Assembly: GCA_014378225.1 (NCBI GenBank) | Contig: JACMOA010000275.1 | Location: forward strand, 1-6,400 | From: Deinococcales bacterium | GTDB lineage: Bacteria; Deinococcota; Deinococci; Deinococcales; Deinococcaceae | DNA length: 6,400 nt | Reading direction: 5' to 3' | Shown: piece by piece, positions 1 through 5,303 of the stretch | Layout of the letters: every line of letters begins with the position of its first letter | Numbering within the stretch: the first letter of the stretch is position 1 | Translations under genes and position numbers: made by a program | The notes under the pieces: generated by a model | What the model was told of the DNA's origin: nothing | Seen by the model: only the letters and a program-made list of their open reading frames with translations | Databases searched by the model: none

Positions 1-7
1 AACCCCT

Positions 8-520
8 TCACTTCAAACAACTCATCCCCGCAGCCCGGTCAGAAACCCGGCGAGCTTCGAGATTCATGTTTGCGCTGGGACGTATTCTAGCCACCAAACA
101 CGCTCCGCTCGAGCTGATTTTAGCCACTGCGAGGTAAGAAGTAATTTTATTCGAGTCCTCTGGGTTTTCACTGGCGTTGAAGCGCACGATGAGCGCTTTG
201 GGAACTTTACCCGCCATGCGCCACTCCGCACGCGGTCCCGTGCTCGAGAAGCTACCAGAAATCAAAATCCACAGGTCCAGCGAATACTTTTTTCCCTTTG
301 GAGAAATTACCTGCACGTTCTGGCGCAAATCTCCCTCCTCGAGCTGGAGTGTGTAGCCCGCTACCCCTGGACACAGGTCCACCGCGCCGCCTGCCTCGTC
401 TTGAAAGCGAGATACGGCTTTGCACTTGCCAAACTCGAGGGGGGTGTACACGCTCGAGAGGGGTGCGGCGAAAGCGATGCCGAGCGTAGCCAGTAGCAGG
501 AACAGGGAGATTTTTTTCAT
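8..520 (-). CDS. Small secreted four-cysteine protein, function unknown
   Basis: The 170-residue product begins with a classical Sec signal peptide: Lys-Lys at residues 2-3, a hydrophobic core at about 4-17, and a probable signal peptidase I site after Ala18 or Ala19 (AFA-A). The mature part of about 150 residues is polar and has four cysteines at 33, 50, 141 and 168, enough for two disulfides outside the cytoplasm. No membrane helix follows and I see no catalytic motif. The C-terminal third (SSSGACLVARI, then an Asn/Ala/Arg-rich stretch ending in Cys-Leu-Lys) resembles a pattern seen in small periplasmic hypothetical proteins, but I cannot name the family. The ATG is supported by a GAGGT ribosome site (527-531) six bases upstream; it overlaps a CTCGAG palindrome. 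The gene lies downstream of the membrane-protein gene on the same strand, separated by 184 bases that hold a long inverted repeat, so co-transcription is uncertain. The stop codon is inside the window and its terminator is not. Confidence 0.85.
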   Translation of the reverse strand: MKKISLFLLLATLGIAFAAPLSSVYTPLEFGKCKAVSRFQDEAGGAVDLCPGVAGYTLQLEEGDLRQNVQVISPKGKKYSLDLWILISGSFSSTGPRAEWRMAGKVPKALIVRFNASENPEDSNKITSYLAVAKISSSGACLVARIRPSANMNLEARRVSDRAAGMSCLK

Positions 521-588
521 GGCGTGACCTCGAGCTTAGTTTAGCGTTTCGGTTCTGAGCGTTCTTGTCGTGCTTGTTGTGTTCCAAA

Positions 589-663
589 GCAAACGTCAAA
601 CGCGAGAACGGCACCTATGGGGCCTGGCCGCACCTGTGGGGCTTTCTCGCGTTTGACGTTTGC
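589..663. repeat. Perfect 20-bp inverted repeat with 35-base loop
   Basis: Arms at 589-608 and 644-663 are exact reverse complements over 20 bp (core CAAACGTCAAACGCGAGAA). The 35-base loop holds a 13-base direct repeat with one mismatch (611-623 GCACCTATGGGGC, 630-642 GCACCTGTGGGGC). Neither strand has a proper T-tract after the stem, so it is not a standard intrinsic terminator. It lies between two minus-strand genes, so a transcript reading through would fold into a long hairpin. It could be a small non-coding mobile element, an mRNA-stabilising or attenuating structure, or a protein site; the sequence alone does not decide. Confidence 0.85.
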
Positions 664-686
664 CGGGGTTTTAGCGTTTGACGTTT
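649..686. repeat. Direct repeat GCGTTTGACGTTT (two copies; third inverted at 591-603)
   Basis: The 13-base unit GCGTTTGACGTTT occurs at 649-661 and 674-686, 25 bases apart, and as its reverse complement at 591-603 within the left arm of the inverted repeat. A related 10-mer, TTTAGCGTTT, occurs at 540-549 and 670-679, on either side of the hairpin. The cluster therefore looks like a degenerate iterated element, not a single chance palindrome. Confidence 0.7.
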
Positions 687-704
687 ACAATTCACCTTCT
701 GAGG

Positions 705-2162
705 TCACACACTCGAGGGTTTAAGTCTGCTCGAGGTGGGCATCAGCAGAATCAGCGCTCCAATGCCCAGCAAAACCAGCAGCAATCCAGCGTGGTTTAC
801 GAATAAAAAAGCCAGCGGGGTGGCGGCGCAAAACACCAGTGGGGCCAAAAATACTCTTCCCAGCGCTCGAGCACTCAAAACCACCGAGAGAGTGGCACCT
901 AGTCCCAGCGCAGCCCAGGCGGGTAGATACCCCAGCAGCACGCTCGAGGTAGCCCAACCCAGTCCGAAACCCAGCAGTGCAAAAACGGCTCGAGTGGGTG
1001 TAACGAGTAAATTTTTGCGCCAAGCCCAGCCGCCCACTGCCAGTAGGCCCAGCATCATTGCCGCAGGTAGAAATTGAAATACCTTGCCCAGTGTTTCGCT
1101 CATGGGCACGCTGCCAAAAGCTAGCCGGATATCCTGACTGGTGATGATGTTTTCCAGAGTCCATTTCTGGCTCGAGCCGTTTAGTCCCAGGCCAGCACGG
1201 GTAGTCGGGTACAGCGACCCCTTGCCAAACTTGGGGCTAAGATTGCTCTCGAGAGTCAAGGCAAAGCGCTCGATGGGTTCGCGTTTGGCGGTGAGCAGGT
1301 AATTCCAACCGCCCGCGCCCTTGTTCTTGTAACTTACCGTCACGTCAATCTTCCCTTTTGGCTCGAGAGTACCTTCCCACACGTACCCACCGGATAAATC
1401 CTGCGCTTTGTAAGGCTGTCCGTTCACGGTCATGGCAAAGTCGCGCAGCGTTCCACTGCCTTCGGGCAAATAAAAAGTAAAGCGCCCCGGAACCTTTCCC
1501 TCGAGCGGATTACTGAAACTGTAAGTCGCGCTGAAGTCGGCATTGTAAAAGCTGTTTCCACCGTTCTCCACAAACTCGAGCTTCACCTTGAGGTCGCTGT
1601 CCGCCAGTGGGAGTGGGTTTTCGGTTTGCAGCGTGGCTTCCCGGCTAAACACCACTTGCTGCCCAGAACGCCGGAAAGTGTCCACCAGCCGCACTAAATT
1701 CTCGCTCGAGGGGTCTGCCAGATACGGGGCCAGCATTTCTACCCCTTCTTCGGTAATGCGGCGCAGCAAATCCGGTGGCAGCGTGAGGGTACGGGAATAG
1801 GTTTTCTCGCTCAGGTAAACCGCGCTGGGGCTGCTTTGCTCGGTGCGTCCCACCGCAGGTGTCTCGGCGGCGGAGAAGGCAGCGTTGTGGACCACGCTCA
1901 GGCGGGCCAAGGTTTGCTGACCTACCACAAAAAAGCCCACCCAAACGGTAGCCACCGCCAGCAAAACCAAAAGCCAGCCCCAGAGTTGTGGCCCTCGAGC
2001 CTTTAATTCTTCGGCAAATCGGGTGGTAGAGGGTCTAAACAGTAAGGTGGTCAGCAGAAATAGTAGCAAGGCCAGCACGCCTATGAGCAGGGCCACGTTC
2101 AAACCCTGAGAAACGAGCGAACTAAAAAAGTTCTGGAACTGCTCGAGCGTGAACTGAACCAT
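705..2162 (-). CDS. Multi-pass membrane protein with large extracytoplasmic domain, function unknown
   Basis: This is a 485-residue integral membrane protein that I cannot assign to a family. Two hydrophobic helices lie at about 21-42 and 60-81. About 280 polar residues follow (about 83-360), rich in alternating beta-strand patterns with several aromatic/Gly motifs (FTFYLPEGSG near 228-237, GGYVWEGTLEP near 258-268, GGWNYLL near 284-290). About five helices close the chain (361-381, 391-412, 413-431, 436-456, 458-476), followed by a short polar tail. Such sandwich topology is seen in membrane proteins that sense or scaffold on the outer face, CreD being a loose topological analogue; that likeness is only inference. 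No enzyme motif is visible. I start at the ATG at 2162 because GGAGGT lies just upstream; a longer in-frame TTG start at 2246 would add 28 residues but has no good ribosome site. It is divergent from the NADH dehydrogenase gene across a 468-base regulatory gap. Confidence 0.85.
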   Translation of the reverse strand: MVQFTLEQFQNFFSSLVSQGLNVALLIGVLALLLFLLTTLLFRPSTTRFAEELKARGPQLWGWLLVLLAVATVWVGFFVVGQQTLARLSVVHNAAFSAAETPAVGRTEQSSPSAVYLSEKTYSRTLTLPPDLLRRITEEGVEMLAPYLADPSSENLVRLVDTFRRSGQQVVFSREATLQTENPLPLADSDLKVKLEFVENGGNSFYNADFSATYSFSNPLEGKVPGRFTFYLPEGSGTLRDFAMTVNGQPYKAQDLSGGYVWEGTLEPKGKIDVTVSYKNKGAGGWNYLLTAKREPIERFALTLESNLSPKFGKGSLYPTTRAGLGLNGSSQKWTLENIITSQDIRLAFGSVPMSETLGKVFQFLPAAMMLGLLAVGGWAWRKNLLVTPTRAVFALLGFGLGWATSSVLLGYLPAWAALGLGATLSVVLSARALGRVFLAPLVFCAATPLAFLFVNHAGLLLVLLGIGALILLMPTSSRLKPSSV

Positions 2163-2165
2163 AAA

Positions 2166-2171
2166 ACCTCC
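2166..2171 (-). promoter_or_regulatory. Ribosome binding site deciding the start at 2162
   Basis: On the minus strand GGAGGT ends close to the ATG at 2162, with a run of T residues between (GGAGG, four T, ATG). This strong match to the 16S anti-Shine-Dalgarno end supports the 485-residue start over the upstream TTG at 2246. The spacing is slightly short. Confidence 0.75.
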
Positions 2172-2270
2172 ACTCGGGCGCAATACTCGAGCCGCAATAG
2201 GGTAAAACACAACTTTGAGTGAGGACAAACTTGGAAACGAAGCCAACCCTATTAAAGCAGAATAATCTGA

Positions 2271-2292
2271 TACTCAGATGAGTAAGATACTC
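2271..2292. promoter_or_regulatory. Clustered TACTC / GAGTA half-sites, possible operator
   Basis: TACTC at 2271-2275, GAGTA at 2280-2284 and TACTC at 2288-2292 alternate in orientation within 22 bases. The first pair forms a 5-bp inverted repeat with a 4-base spacer, and the octamer GATACTCA repeats exactly 17 bases apart (2269 and 2286). It lies about 110-130 bases upstream of the leftward ATG, so it may belong to that gene's control region. Half-sites are short, so chance is possible. Confidence 0.35.
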
Positions 2293-2398
2293 AAATACCT
2301 CAAAGCCTTGCATACAATCCAGATTGCACTCTGTGGTACACTATTACAAAGTTTTGACCTCTCTGCGCCACACCTCGAGTGTAGGGGCGCTTTTTCCA

Positions 2399-2427
2399 TA
2401 TGGTTTCTTGTGTCCCGAGAAACCATA
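2399..2427. promoter_or_regulatory. Palindrome overlapping the rightward promoter, candidate operator
   Basis: TATGGTTTCT (2399-2408) and AGAAACCATA (2418-2427) are exact reverse complements around a 9-base spacer. The dyad covers the -35 region and most of the spacer of the promoter whose -10 is at 2432-2437, so a bound dimer would block RNA polymerase. A repressor site for the NADH dehydrogenase gene is the simplest reading, but I do not recognise the motif. Confidence 0.6.
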
Positions 2428-2437
2428 ATGATATAAT
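2408..2437 (+). promoter_or_regulatory. Extended -10 promoter for the NADH dehydrogenase gene
   Basis: A perfect TATAAT at 2432-2437 is preceded by TGA (2429-2431), giving the extended -10 form TGn-TATAAT. The -35 candidate is weak: TTGTGT at 2408-2413 with 18-bp spacing. Extended -10 promoters commonly tolerate a poor -35. Transcription would start near 2444 and leave a leader of about 187 bases before the ATG at 2631. Confidence 0.65.
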
Positions 2438-2486
2438 GCGTGCTCGGAGTGAGGCGACTGTTTGCCCGCTCGACCGACAGAGACAA

Positions 2487-2521
2487 GAAAGTGTTCTGTA
2501 ATTCCTTTAGTGAACACTTTC
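2487..2521 (+). promoter_or_regulatory. Leader hairpin or operator with 10-bp perfect arms
   Basis: GAAAGTGTTC (2487-2496) and GAACACTTTC (2512-2521) are exact reverse complements separated by 15 bases. The element falls within the predicted leader of the NADH dehydrogenase transcript, where it could fold as an RNA hairpin or serve as a second DNA operator. No T-tract follows, so it is not a terminator. Confidence 0.5.
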
Positions 2522-2630
2522 ACACTTAACTGTGTAAACGCCTGAAGAGTGGGTTGCAATCCACCTCGAGATAGGTCAGAGATGAGGTCACACCAAGCGG
2601 ACCAGCGTTACGAACGGGAGAACTAAAACG

Positions 2631-3767
2631 ATGAAAACATTGATTCTAGGGGCAGGTTACGCGGGTCTCGCGGTGGCCACCCAACTCAAAGCTACCCCCG
2701 GCCTGGACGTGGCCCTGGTCGAGCAAAACCCTTATCATACTTTTGAAACCCGTTTGCACGAGGCGGCAGCCCACAACACTCAGGTGACACTGCCCATCGC
2801 GCCGCTGCTGCGTGGCACCGGCGTGACTATGGAGTTGGCCCGCATCATTAGCGTAGATTTAGACGCCAAAACCGTGGAAACCTCGCAGGGCGTCGAATCT
2901 TACGACAAACTGGTGATTGCACTGGGCAGTGTGACCAATTTTTACCGCATTCCCGGCCTCGCTGACTTTGCCAGTGAACTCAAATCTACCGAGGACGCCA
3001 GCGAAATCTACGATTGGATTAACCGCGCTCACCAGGCGTCTTACACCGGGTCGCGCAACATCGTGATTGGCGGCGCGGGCCTGACCGGTGTGGAACTCGT
3101 CACCGAAATTGCCCAGCGCACCGCCGACCTGAGCGGACGCACCGGACTGCCCAAACTGAACATTTATCTGGTGGAAGCCGGACCCAAAATCCTGCCCGTG
3201 CTCGAGGAAAGCCTGCGCGAAAAAACCATGAAGGTGCTCGAGGGATACGATATCCAGGTTTTGACCGGACACCGCTTGATGAAAGCCAGCCCCGAGGGTG
3301 TGACCTTGCAGCCGCTCGAGGGAGAGGCGTTAGAGTTGCCCGCTGGAAAAATCATCTGGACTGGAGGCATTCAGGCCCAGGACATTGTACGTGGCGAGAA
3401 GCTCGAGAAGGGACCCGCCAACCGGGTAGTGGTAGACCGCGCCTTGCGCGTGACTGCCTACCCAGATGTATTCGTGATTGGAGATATGGCTCTGGCCAAA
3501 GACTCCGAAGGTAAACCGGTGCCCACTACAGCGCAGCACGCGGGGCAACAGGGCCGTCTGACCGGTAAAAACCTGATGCGTCTGGCCAAGGGCGAAGAAC
3601 TCAAGGCTTACGAACCCAACACTCTGGGCGAGTTCGTAAGCCTGGGTGGACTGATGGCGGTGGGCTGGATGAAGCTGCCGTGGAATCAGAAGCTGGCCAT
3701 GACCGGAGGAATCGCGCACATTATGAAGCGGGCTACCGAGTGGCGCTGGCGTCAGAGTATTGAGTAA
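2631..3767 (+). CDS. ndh: Type II NADH:quinone oxidoreductase-like FAD/NAD(P) flavoprotein
   Basis: This 378-residue single-subunit flavoprotein is expected to oxidise NADH and pass electrons through FAD to membrane quinone without pumping protons, acting on the cytoplasmic face of the membrane. An N-terminal FAD Rossmann fold shows GAGYAG at 7-12, with an acidic residue closing the second strand (Glu31). A second Rossmann fold for NAD(P)H shows GGAGLTG at 147-153 with Glu155. The FAD-contacting IGD is at 283-285. AQHAGQQ at 301-307 matches the AQxxxQ quinone-site signature of type II enzymes, and EFVSLGG at 334-340 matches the region after it. The C-terminal 40 residues are amphipathic (WMKLPW, then WRWR) and probably provide membrane contact. 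It is slightly shorter than the usual 390-430 residues, mostly at the C-terminus. GGGAG at 2616-2620 supports the ATG. It has its own promoter region and an intrinsic terminator. A related sulfide:quinone or other pyridine-nucleotide oxidoreductase is less likely because no cysteine pair is visible. Confidence 0.88.
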   Translation: MKTLILGAGYAGLAVATQLKATPGLDVALVEQNPYHTFETRLHEAAAHNTQVTLPIAPLLRGTGVTMELARIISVDLDAKTVETSQGVESYDKLVIALGSVTNFYRIPGLADFASELKSTEDASEIYDWINRAHQASYTGSRNIVIGGAGLTGVELVTEIAQRTADLSGRTGLPKLNIYLVEAGPKILPVLEESLREKTMKVLEGYDIQVLTGHRLMKASPEGVTLQPLEGEALELPAGKIIWTGGIQAQDIVRGEKLEKGPANRVVVDRALRVTAYPDVFVIGDMALAKDSEGKPVPTTAQHAGQQGRLTGKNLMRLAKGEELKAYEPNTLGEFVSLGGLMAVGWMKLPWNQKLAMTGGIAHIMKRATEWRWRQSIE

Positions 3768-3814
3768 TTTCTGGAGTAATGCTCGAGTGAGGCTCGAGGG
3801 CCAATCAAAAGTTC

Positions 3815-3843
3815 AGGACGGGGATTCATTCCCGTCCTTTTTT
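3815..3843 (+). terminator. Intrinsic terminator of the NADH dehydrogenase gene
   Basis: AGGACGGG (3815-3822) pairs perfectly with CCCGTCCT (3831-3838) around an 8-base loop, followed by a run of six T residues at 3838-3843. It begins 47 bases after the stop codon. Two CTCGAG sites (3782 and 3793) lie between the stop codon and the stem. Confidence 0.93.
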
Positions 3844-3880
3844 ATGGCTTGAGCTTTTTTAGAAAGGTGTGCTCGAGGGT

Positions 3881-3910
3881 TAAAAAAACCTCCCCACGCG
3901 GAGGAGGTTT
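3881..3910 (-). terminator. Intrinsic terminator of the first ferritin-like gene
   Basis: On the minus strand AAACCTCC (3903-3910) pairs with GGAGGTTT (3886-3893) around a 9-base loop and runs into a seven-base T-tract that overlaps the stem base (A residues at 3882-3888 on the plus strand). It starts 26 bases after the TAG stop at 3937 and faces the rightward terminator at 3815-3843, so the convergent genes are well insulated. Confidence 0.92.
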
Positions 3911-3936
3911 GATGAGTTTTCAGGCTCGAGGGCAGG

Positions 3937-4902
3937 CTATCTGAAGCCGACTGCTCCGTTGAGACCGTCGGGGAAGAATCCACCTTTGTTTCCTGCACTA
4001 CCCAGCGTAACGATGCTGAGCACCTGTGCAACGCTGCGCGAAAATGCGATGCTGTTGACATCAGTAGGAACCAAATTGGCTGCACCCGTGACGTAATCGG
4101 GGTTGCCTGCGCCACCCACAATGCCCTGGTCCAGGTCGGATGTGCCATCTGCGCCATCGCGCAAATCGCTGATAGCCTGAACAATTTGAGCCACGGTCAG
4201 ATTAATGCCTGCTGCAGCGAGAGGTTTGTCATCTTTAATCGCGTAAAGCAAGGTACGGATGGTTCCTGCGTGGTAAGCTTCCACGGCCAAGATACCGGCC
4301 GCTGCCTCGAGCACGTCTCCGTTAGTGACGAGGCGTGCTGCGCCTTTGTATGCGGTAACACCCACGTCTTCAAAAACAAATGCGCCGTGTATAAATAAAA
4401 CTTGGTTAGCATAAGGGTTAAAATCAACCCCAACAGGAAGACCTATTGCGCGTCCGGCTGCCACGAAAGCTGGTCCAATGTCAAGCTTAGGCTGGGTTAC
4501 AGGAGTACCGCCCAGGCTGGTAATGGTAGCCCGCAGGGCGGCGACGTGATTCTTTTCGTCAGTGGCAATTTCTTGGGCGTAGGCCAGCACAGCGGGGCTG
4601 AGTCCGGGAACTACAGTATTACCCGTAACTCCGGTTCCGGTCAGAATGACGTTCGCAGTGTTGCCACCCACGGCGTCGAGTTCAGCCAGACGTCCGGTTG
4701 CCGTGAGGTAGAACGCGGCTTCCAAGTACTCGAGGTTGAGGGCAAAGTTCAAAATGGCGATGTCATTGTTCACTGCTGGAGGTGGGGTAATGGCCATCGT
4801 GGGGGCGCAGGAAGCCATGAGTGCGCCTGCTCCGATAAGCCCGACCTTGCCCAGAAAGTCACGGCGCGAGTTGCGGATGGGTTTTACAGATGAATTGGTC
4901 AT
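3937..4902 (-). CDS. Tat-exported ferritin-like domain protein (Ferritin_2 type), paralogue 1
   Basis: The 321-residue product opens with a twin-arginine signal (SRRDFLG at 12-18, then a glycine-rich hydrophobic stretch to about 31). Cys32 in LMASC forms a weak lipobox, so the mature protein may be a lipid-anchored Tat lipoprotein. The rest has the ligand pattern of a four-helix diiron fold: Glu58/Glu61 in LEYLEA, Glu116-x-x-His119 in DEKNH, Glu178 in FED, and Glu208-x-x-His211 in EAYH. The C-terminus ends in GGFFPDGLNG. This matches the Ferritin_2 group (Pfam PF13668), which includes the plant desiccation-related protein PCC13-62; metal identity and oxidase activity are not established from sequence. 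The ATG at 4902 follows GGAG by six bases; an in-frame TTG at 4938 is less likely. It has its own terminator and control region and is a diverged tandem copy of the gene at 5304-6266, so export in a folded, metal-loaded state is inferred. Confidence 0.88.
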   Translation of the reverse strand: MTNSSVKPIRNSRRDFLGKVGLIGAGALMASCAPTMAITPPPAVNNDIAILNFALNLEYLEAAFYLTATGRLAELDAVGGNTANVILTGTGVTGNTVVPGLSPAVLAYAQEIATDEKNHVAALRATITSLGGTPVTQPKLDIGPAFVAAGRAIGLPVGVDFNPYANQVLFIHGAFVFEDVGVTAYKGAARLVTNGDVLEAAAGILAVEAYHAGTIRTLLYAIKDDKPLAAAGINLTVAQIVQAISDLRDGADGTSDLDQGIVGGAGNPDYVTGAANLVPTDVNSIAFSRSVAQVLSIVTLGSAGNKGGFFPDGLNGAVGFR

Positions 4903-4980
4903 GGTCTTCTCCAATGATTTTTCTTCCTCCGCACACAAGGCGCAGGAAGTCTAGGGGGCGAAGCGGTTTAAAATCTAACT

Positions 4981-5032
4981 ACACGGTGCATTGTGTTCAG
5001 CTTTTCTGAGGCTTGTCTGAGGCTTATCTGAA
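4981..5032 (-). promoter_or_regulatory. Control module: three 11-bp direct repeats plus ACAC-N8-GTGT box
   Basis: On the minus strand the consensus YTCAGANAAGC occurs three times head to tail (5022-5032, 5011-5021, 5000-5010), each 11 bp and matching at every fixed position. After three bases comes ACAC-N8-GTGT (4996 down to 4981), 79 bases upstream of the ATG at 4902. Tandem half-sites at 11-bp (one helical turn) spacing are typical of OmpR/PhoB-family response regulators, which often bind in or next to a weak -35 region. No good -35/-10 pair is visible, which would fit an activator-dependent promoter. The same arrangement precedes the other paralogue. Confidence 0.65.
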
Positions 5033-5054
5033 CGACCTTTTTGTAAACCATTCC

Positions 5055-5069
5055 ACAACTTATAGTTGT
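5055..5069. promoter_or_regulatory. 15-bp palindrome, possible operator
   Basis: ACAACT-TAT-AGTTGT is a perfect dyad with 6-bp arms and a 3-base centre. It lies 23 bases upstream of the 11-bp repeats that precede the first ferritin-like gene. No equivalent is visible ahead of the second paralogue, although the window ends there. Confidence 0.35.
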
Positions 5070-5134
5070 CTTATATCCCCCCTTTGGAAAGCTATACACC
5101 CGCATTTTTCGATTGGATGACCGCTCGAGCTTTA

Positions 5135-5239
5135 GTTAAAGTTAATCAAAACTAGGGCCAAAAATAAAAGCACAGTTGCAACCGTAGAATCAACCATTTC
5201 ACTGACCCTTCAACCCTCGAGCACTGCTGGTTAAAGTTA
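5135..5239. repeat. Direct repeat GTTAAAGTTA (two copies)
   Basis: GTTAAAGTTA occurs at 5135-5144 and 5230-5239, each a few bases after a CTCGAG site (5124-5129 and 5216-5221). The two copies are 95 bases apart in the same orientation, between the terminator of the second paralogue and the control region of the first. Role unknown. Confidence 0.5.
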
Positions 5240-5255
5240 GTGTGGTTCGAGGCTT

Positions 5256-5286
5256 AAAGAAAAACCCCCTCACTGGGAGGAGGTTT
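5256..5286 (-). terminator. Intrinsic terminator of the second ferritin-like gene
   Basis: On the minus strand the stem pairs 5277-5286 with 5262-5271 (nine of ten pairs, one mismatch) around a 5-base loop, then a T-rich tract (TTTTCTTT). It starts 17 bases after the TAG stop at 5304. Its GAGGAGGTTT arm is shared with the terminator at 3881-3910, so the terminator was probably duplicated with the gene. Confidence 0.88.
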
Positions 5287-5303
5287 CACAGCTCGAGAGT
5301 AGA

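Larger units (their letters stand above)
2163..2630. other. Divergent intergenic regulatory region
   Basis: These 468 bases between the membrane-protein gene (leftward) and the NADH dehydrogenase gene (rightward) carry no convincing protein gene. They hold a strong rightward promoter near 2408-2437, a palindrome with 10-bp arms over it (2399-2427), a second palindrome in the presumed leader (2487-2521), a TACTC/GAGTA cluster on the leftward side (2271-2292), and three CTCGAG sites (2186, 2374, 2565). I could not find a convincing -35/-10 pair for the leftward gene. Confidence 0.7.
4903..5303. other. Intergenic region between the two ferritin-like genes
   Basis: These 401 bases carry no convincing gene. 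From right to left they hold the terminator of the upstream paralogue (5256-5286), two GTTAAAGTTA repeats each near a CTCGAG (5124-5239), a 15-bp palindrome (5055-5069), the 11-bp repeat and ACAC-N8-GTGT control module (4981-5032), and a 78-base leader before the ATG at 4902. Two TATAAG hexamers occur on the minus strand (5059-5064 and 5070-5075) but lack good -35 partners. The stretch is visibly more AT-rich than the genes. Confidence 0.7.

Noticed and set aside
252..614. Open frame of 120 codons on the minus strand overlapping the secreted protein gene
   Set aside because: The product is Arg-rich and low in structure, it overlaps a gene with a clear signal peptide, and its start lies inside the inverted repeat.
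589..663. Inverted repeat as an intrinsic terminator of the membrane-protein gene
   Set aside because: Neither strand has a T-tract after the stem and the 35-base loop is too long for a typical terminator.
2163..2246. Longer N-terminus of the membrane protein from a TTG at 2246
   Set aside because: The start would be a TTG without a good ribosome site, while the ATG at 2162 is preceded by GGAGGT. The extra 28 residues add no recognisable signal.
3782..3798. Paired CTCGAG sites after the NADH dehydrogenase stop as a specific regulatory site
   Set aside because: Given 37 copies in the window, two close sites need no special explanation; the terminator downstream accounts for the end of the transcript.
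4402..4893. Open frame of 163 codons on the plus strand inside paralogue 1
   Set aside because: It is antisense to a gene with clear family motifs and has no domain or ribosome site of its own, so it is a shadow frame.
4903..4938. Longer N-terminus of ferritin-like paralogue 1 from a TTG at 4938
   Set aside because: The ATG at 4902 has GGAG at six bases and puts the twin-arginine motif at residue 12, matching paralogue 2.
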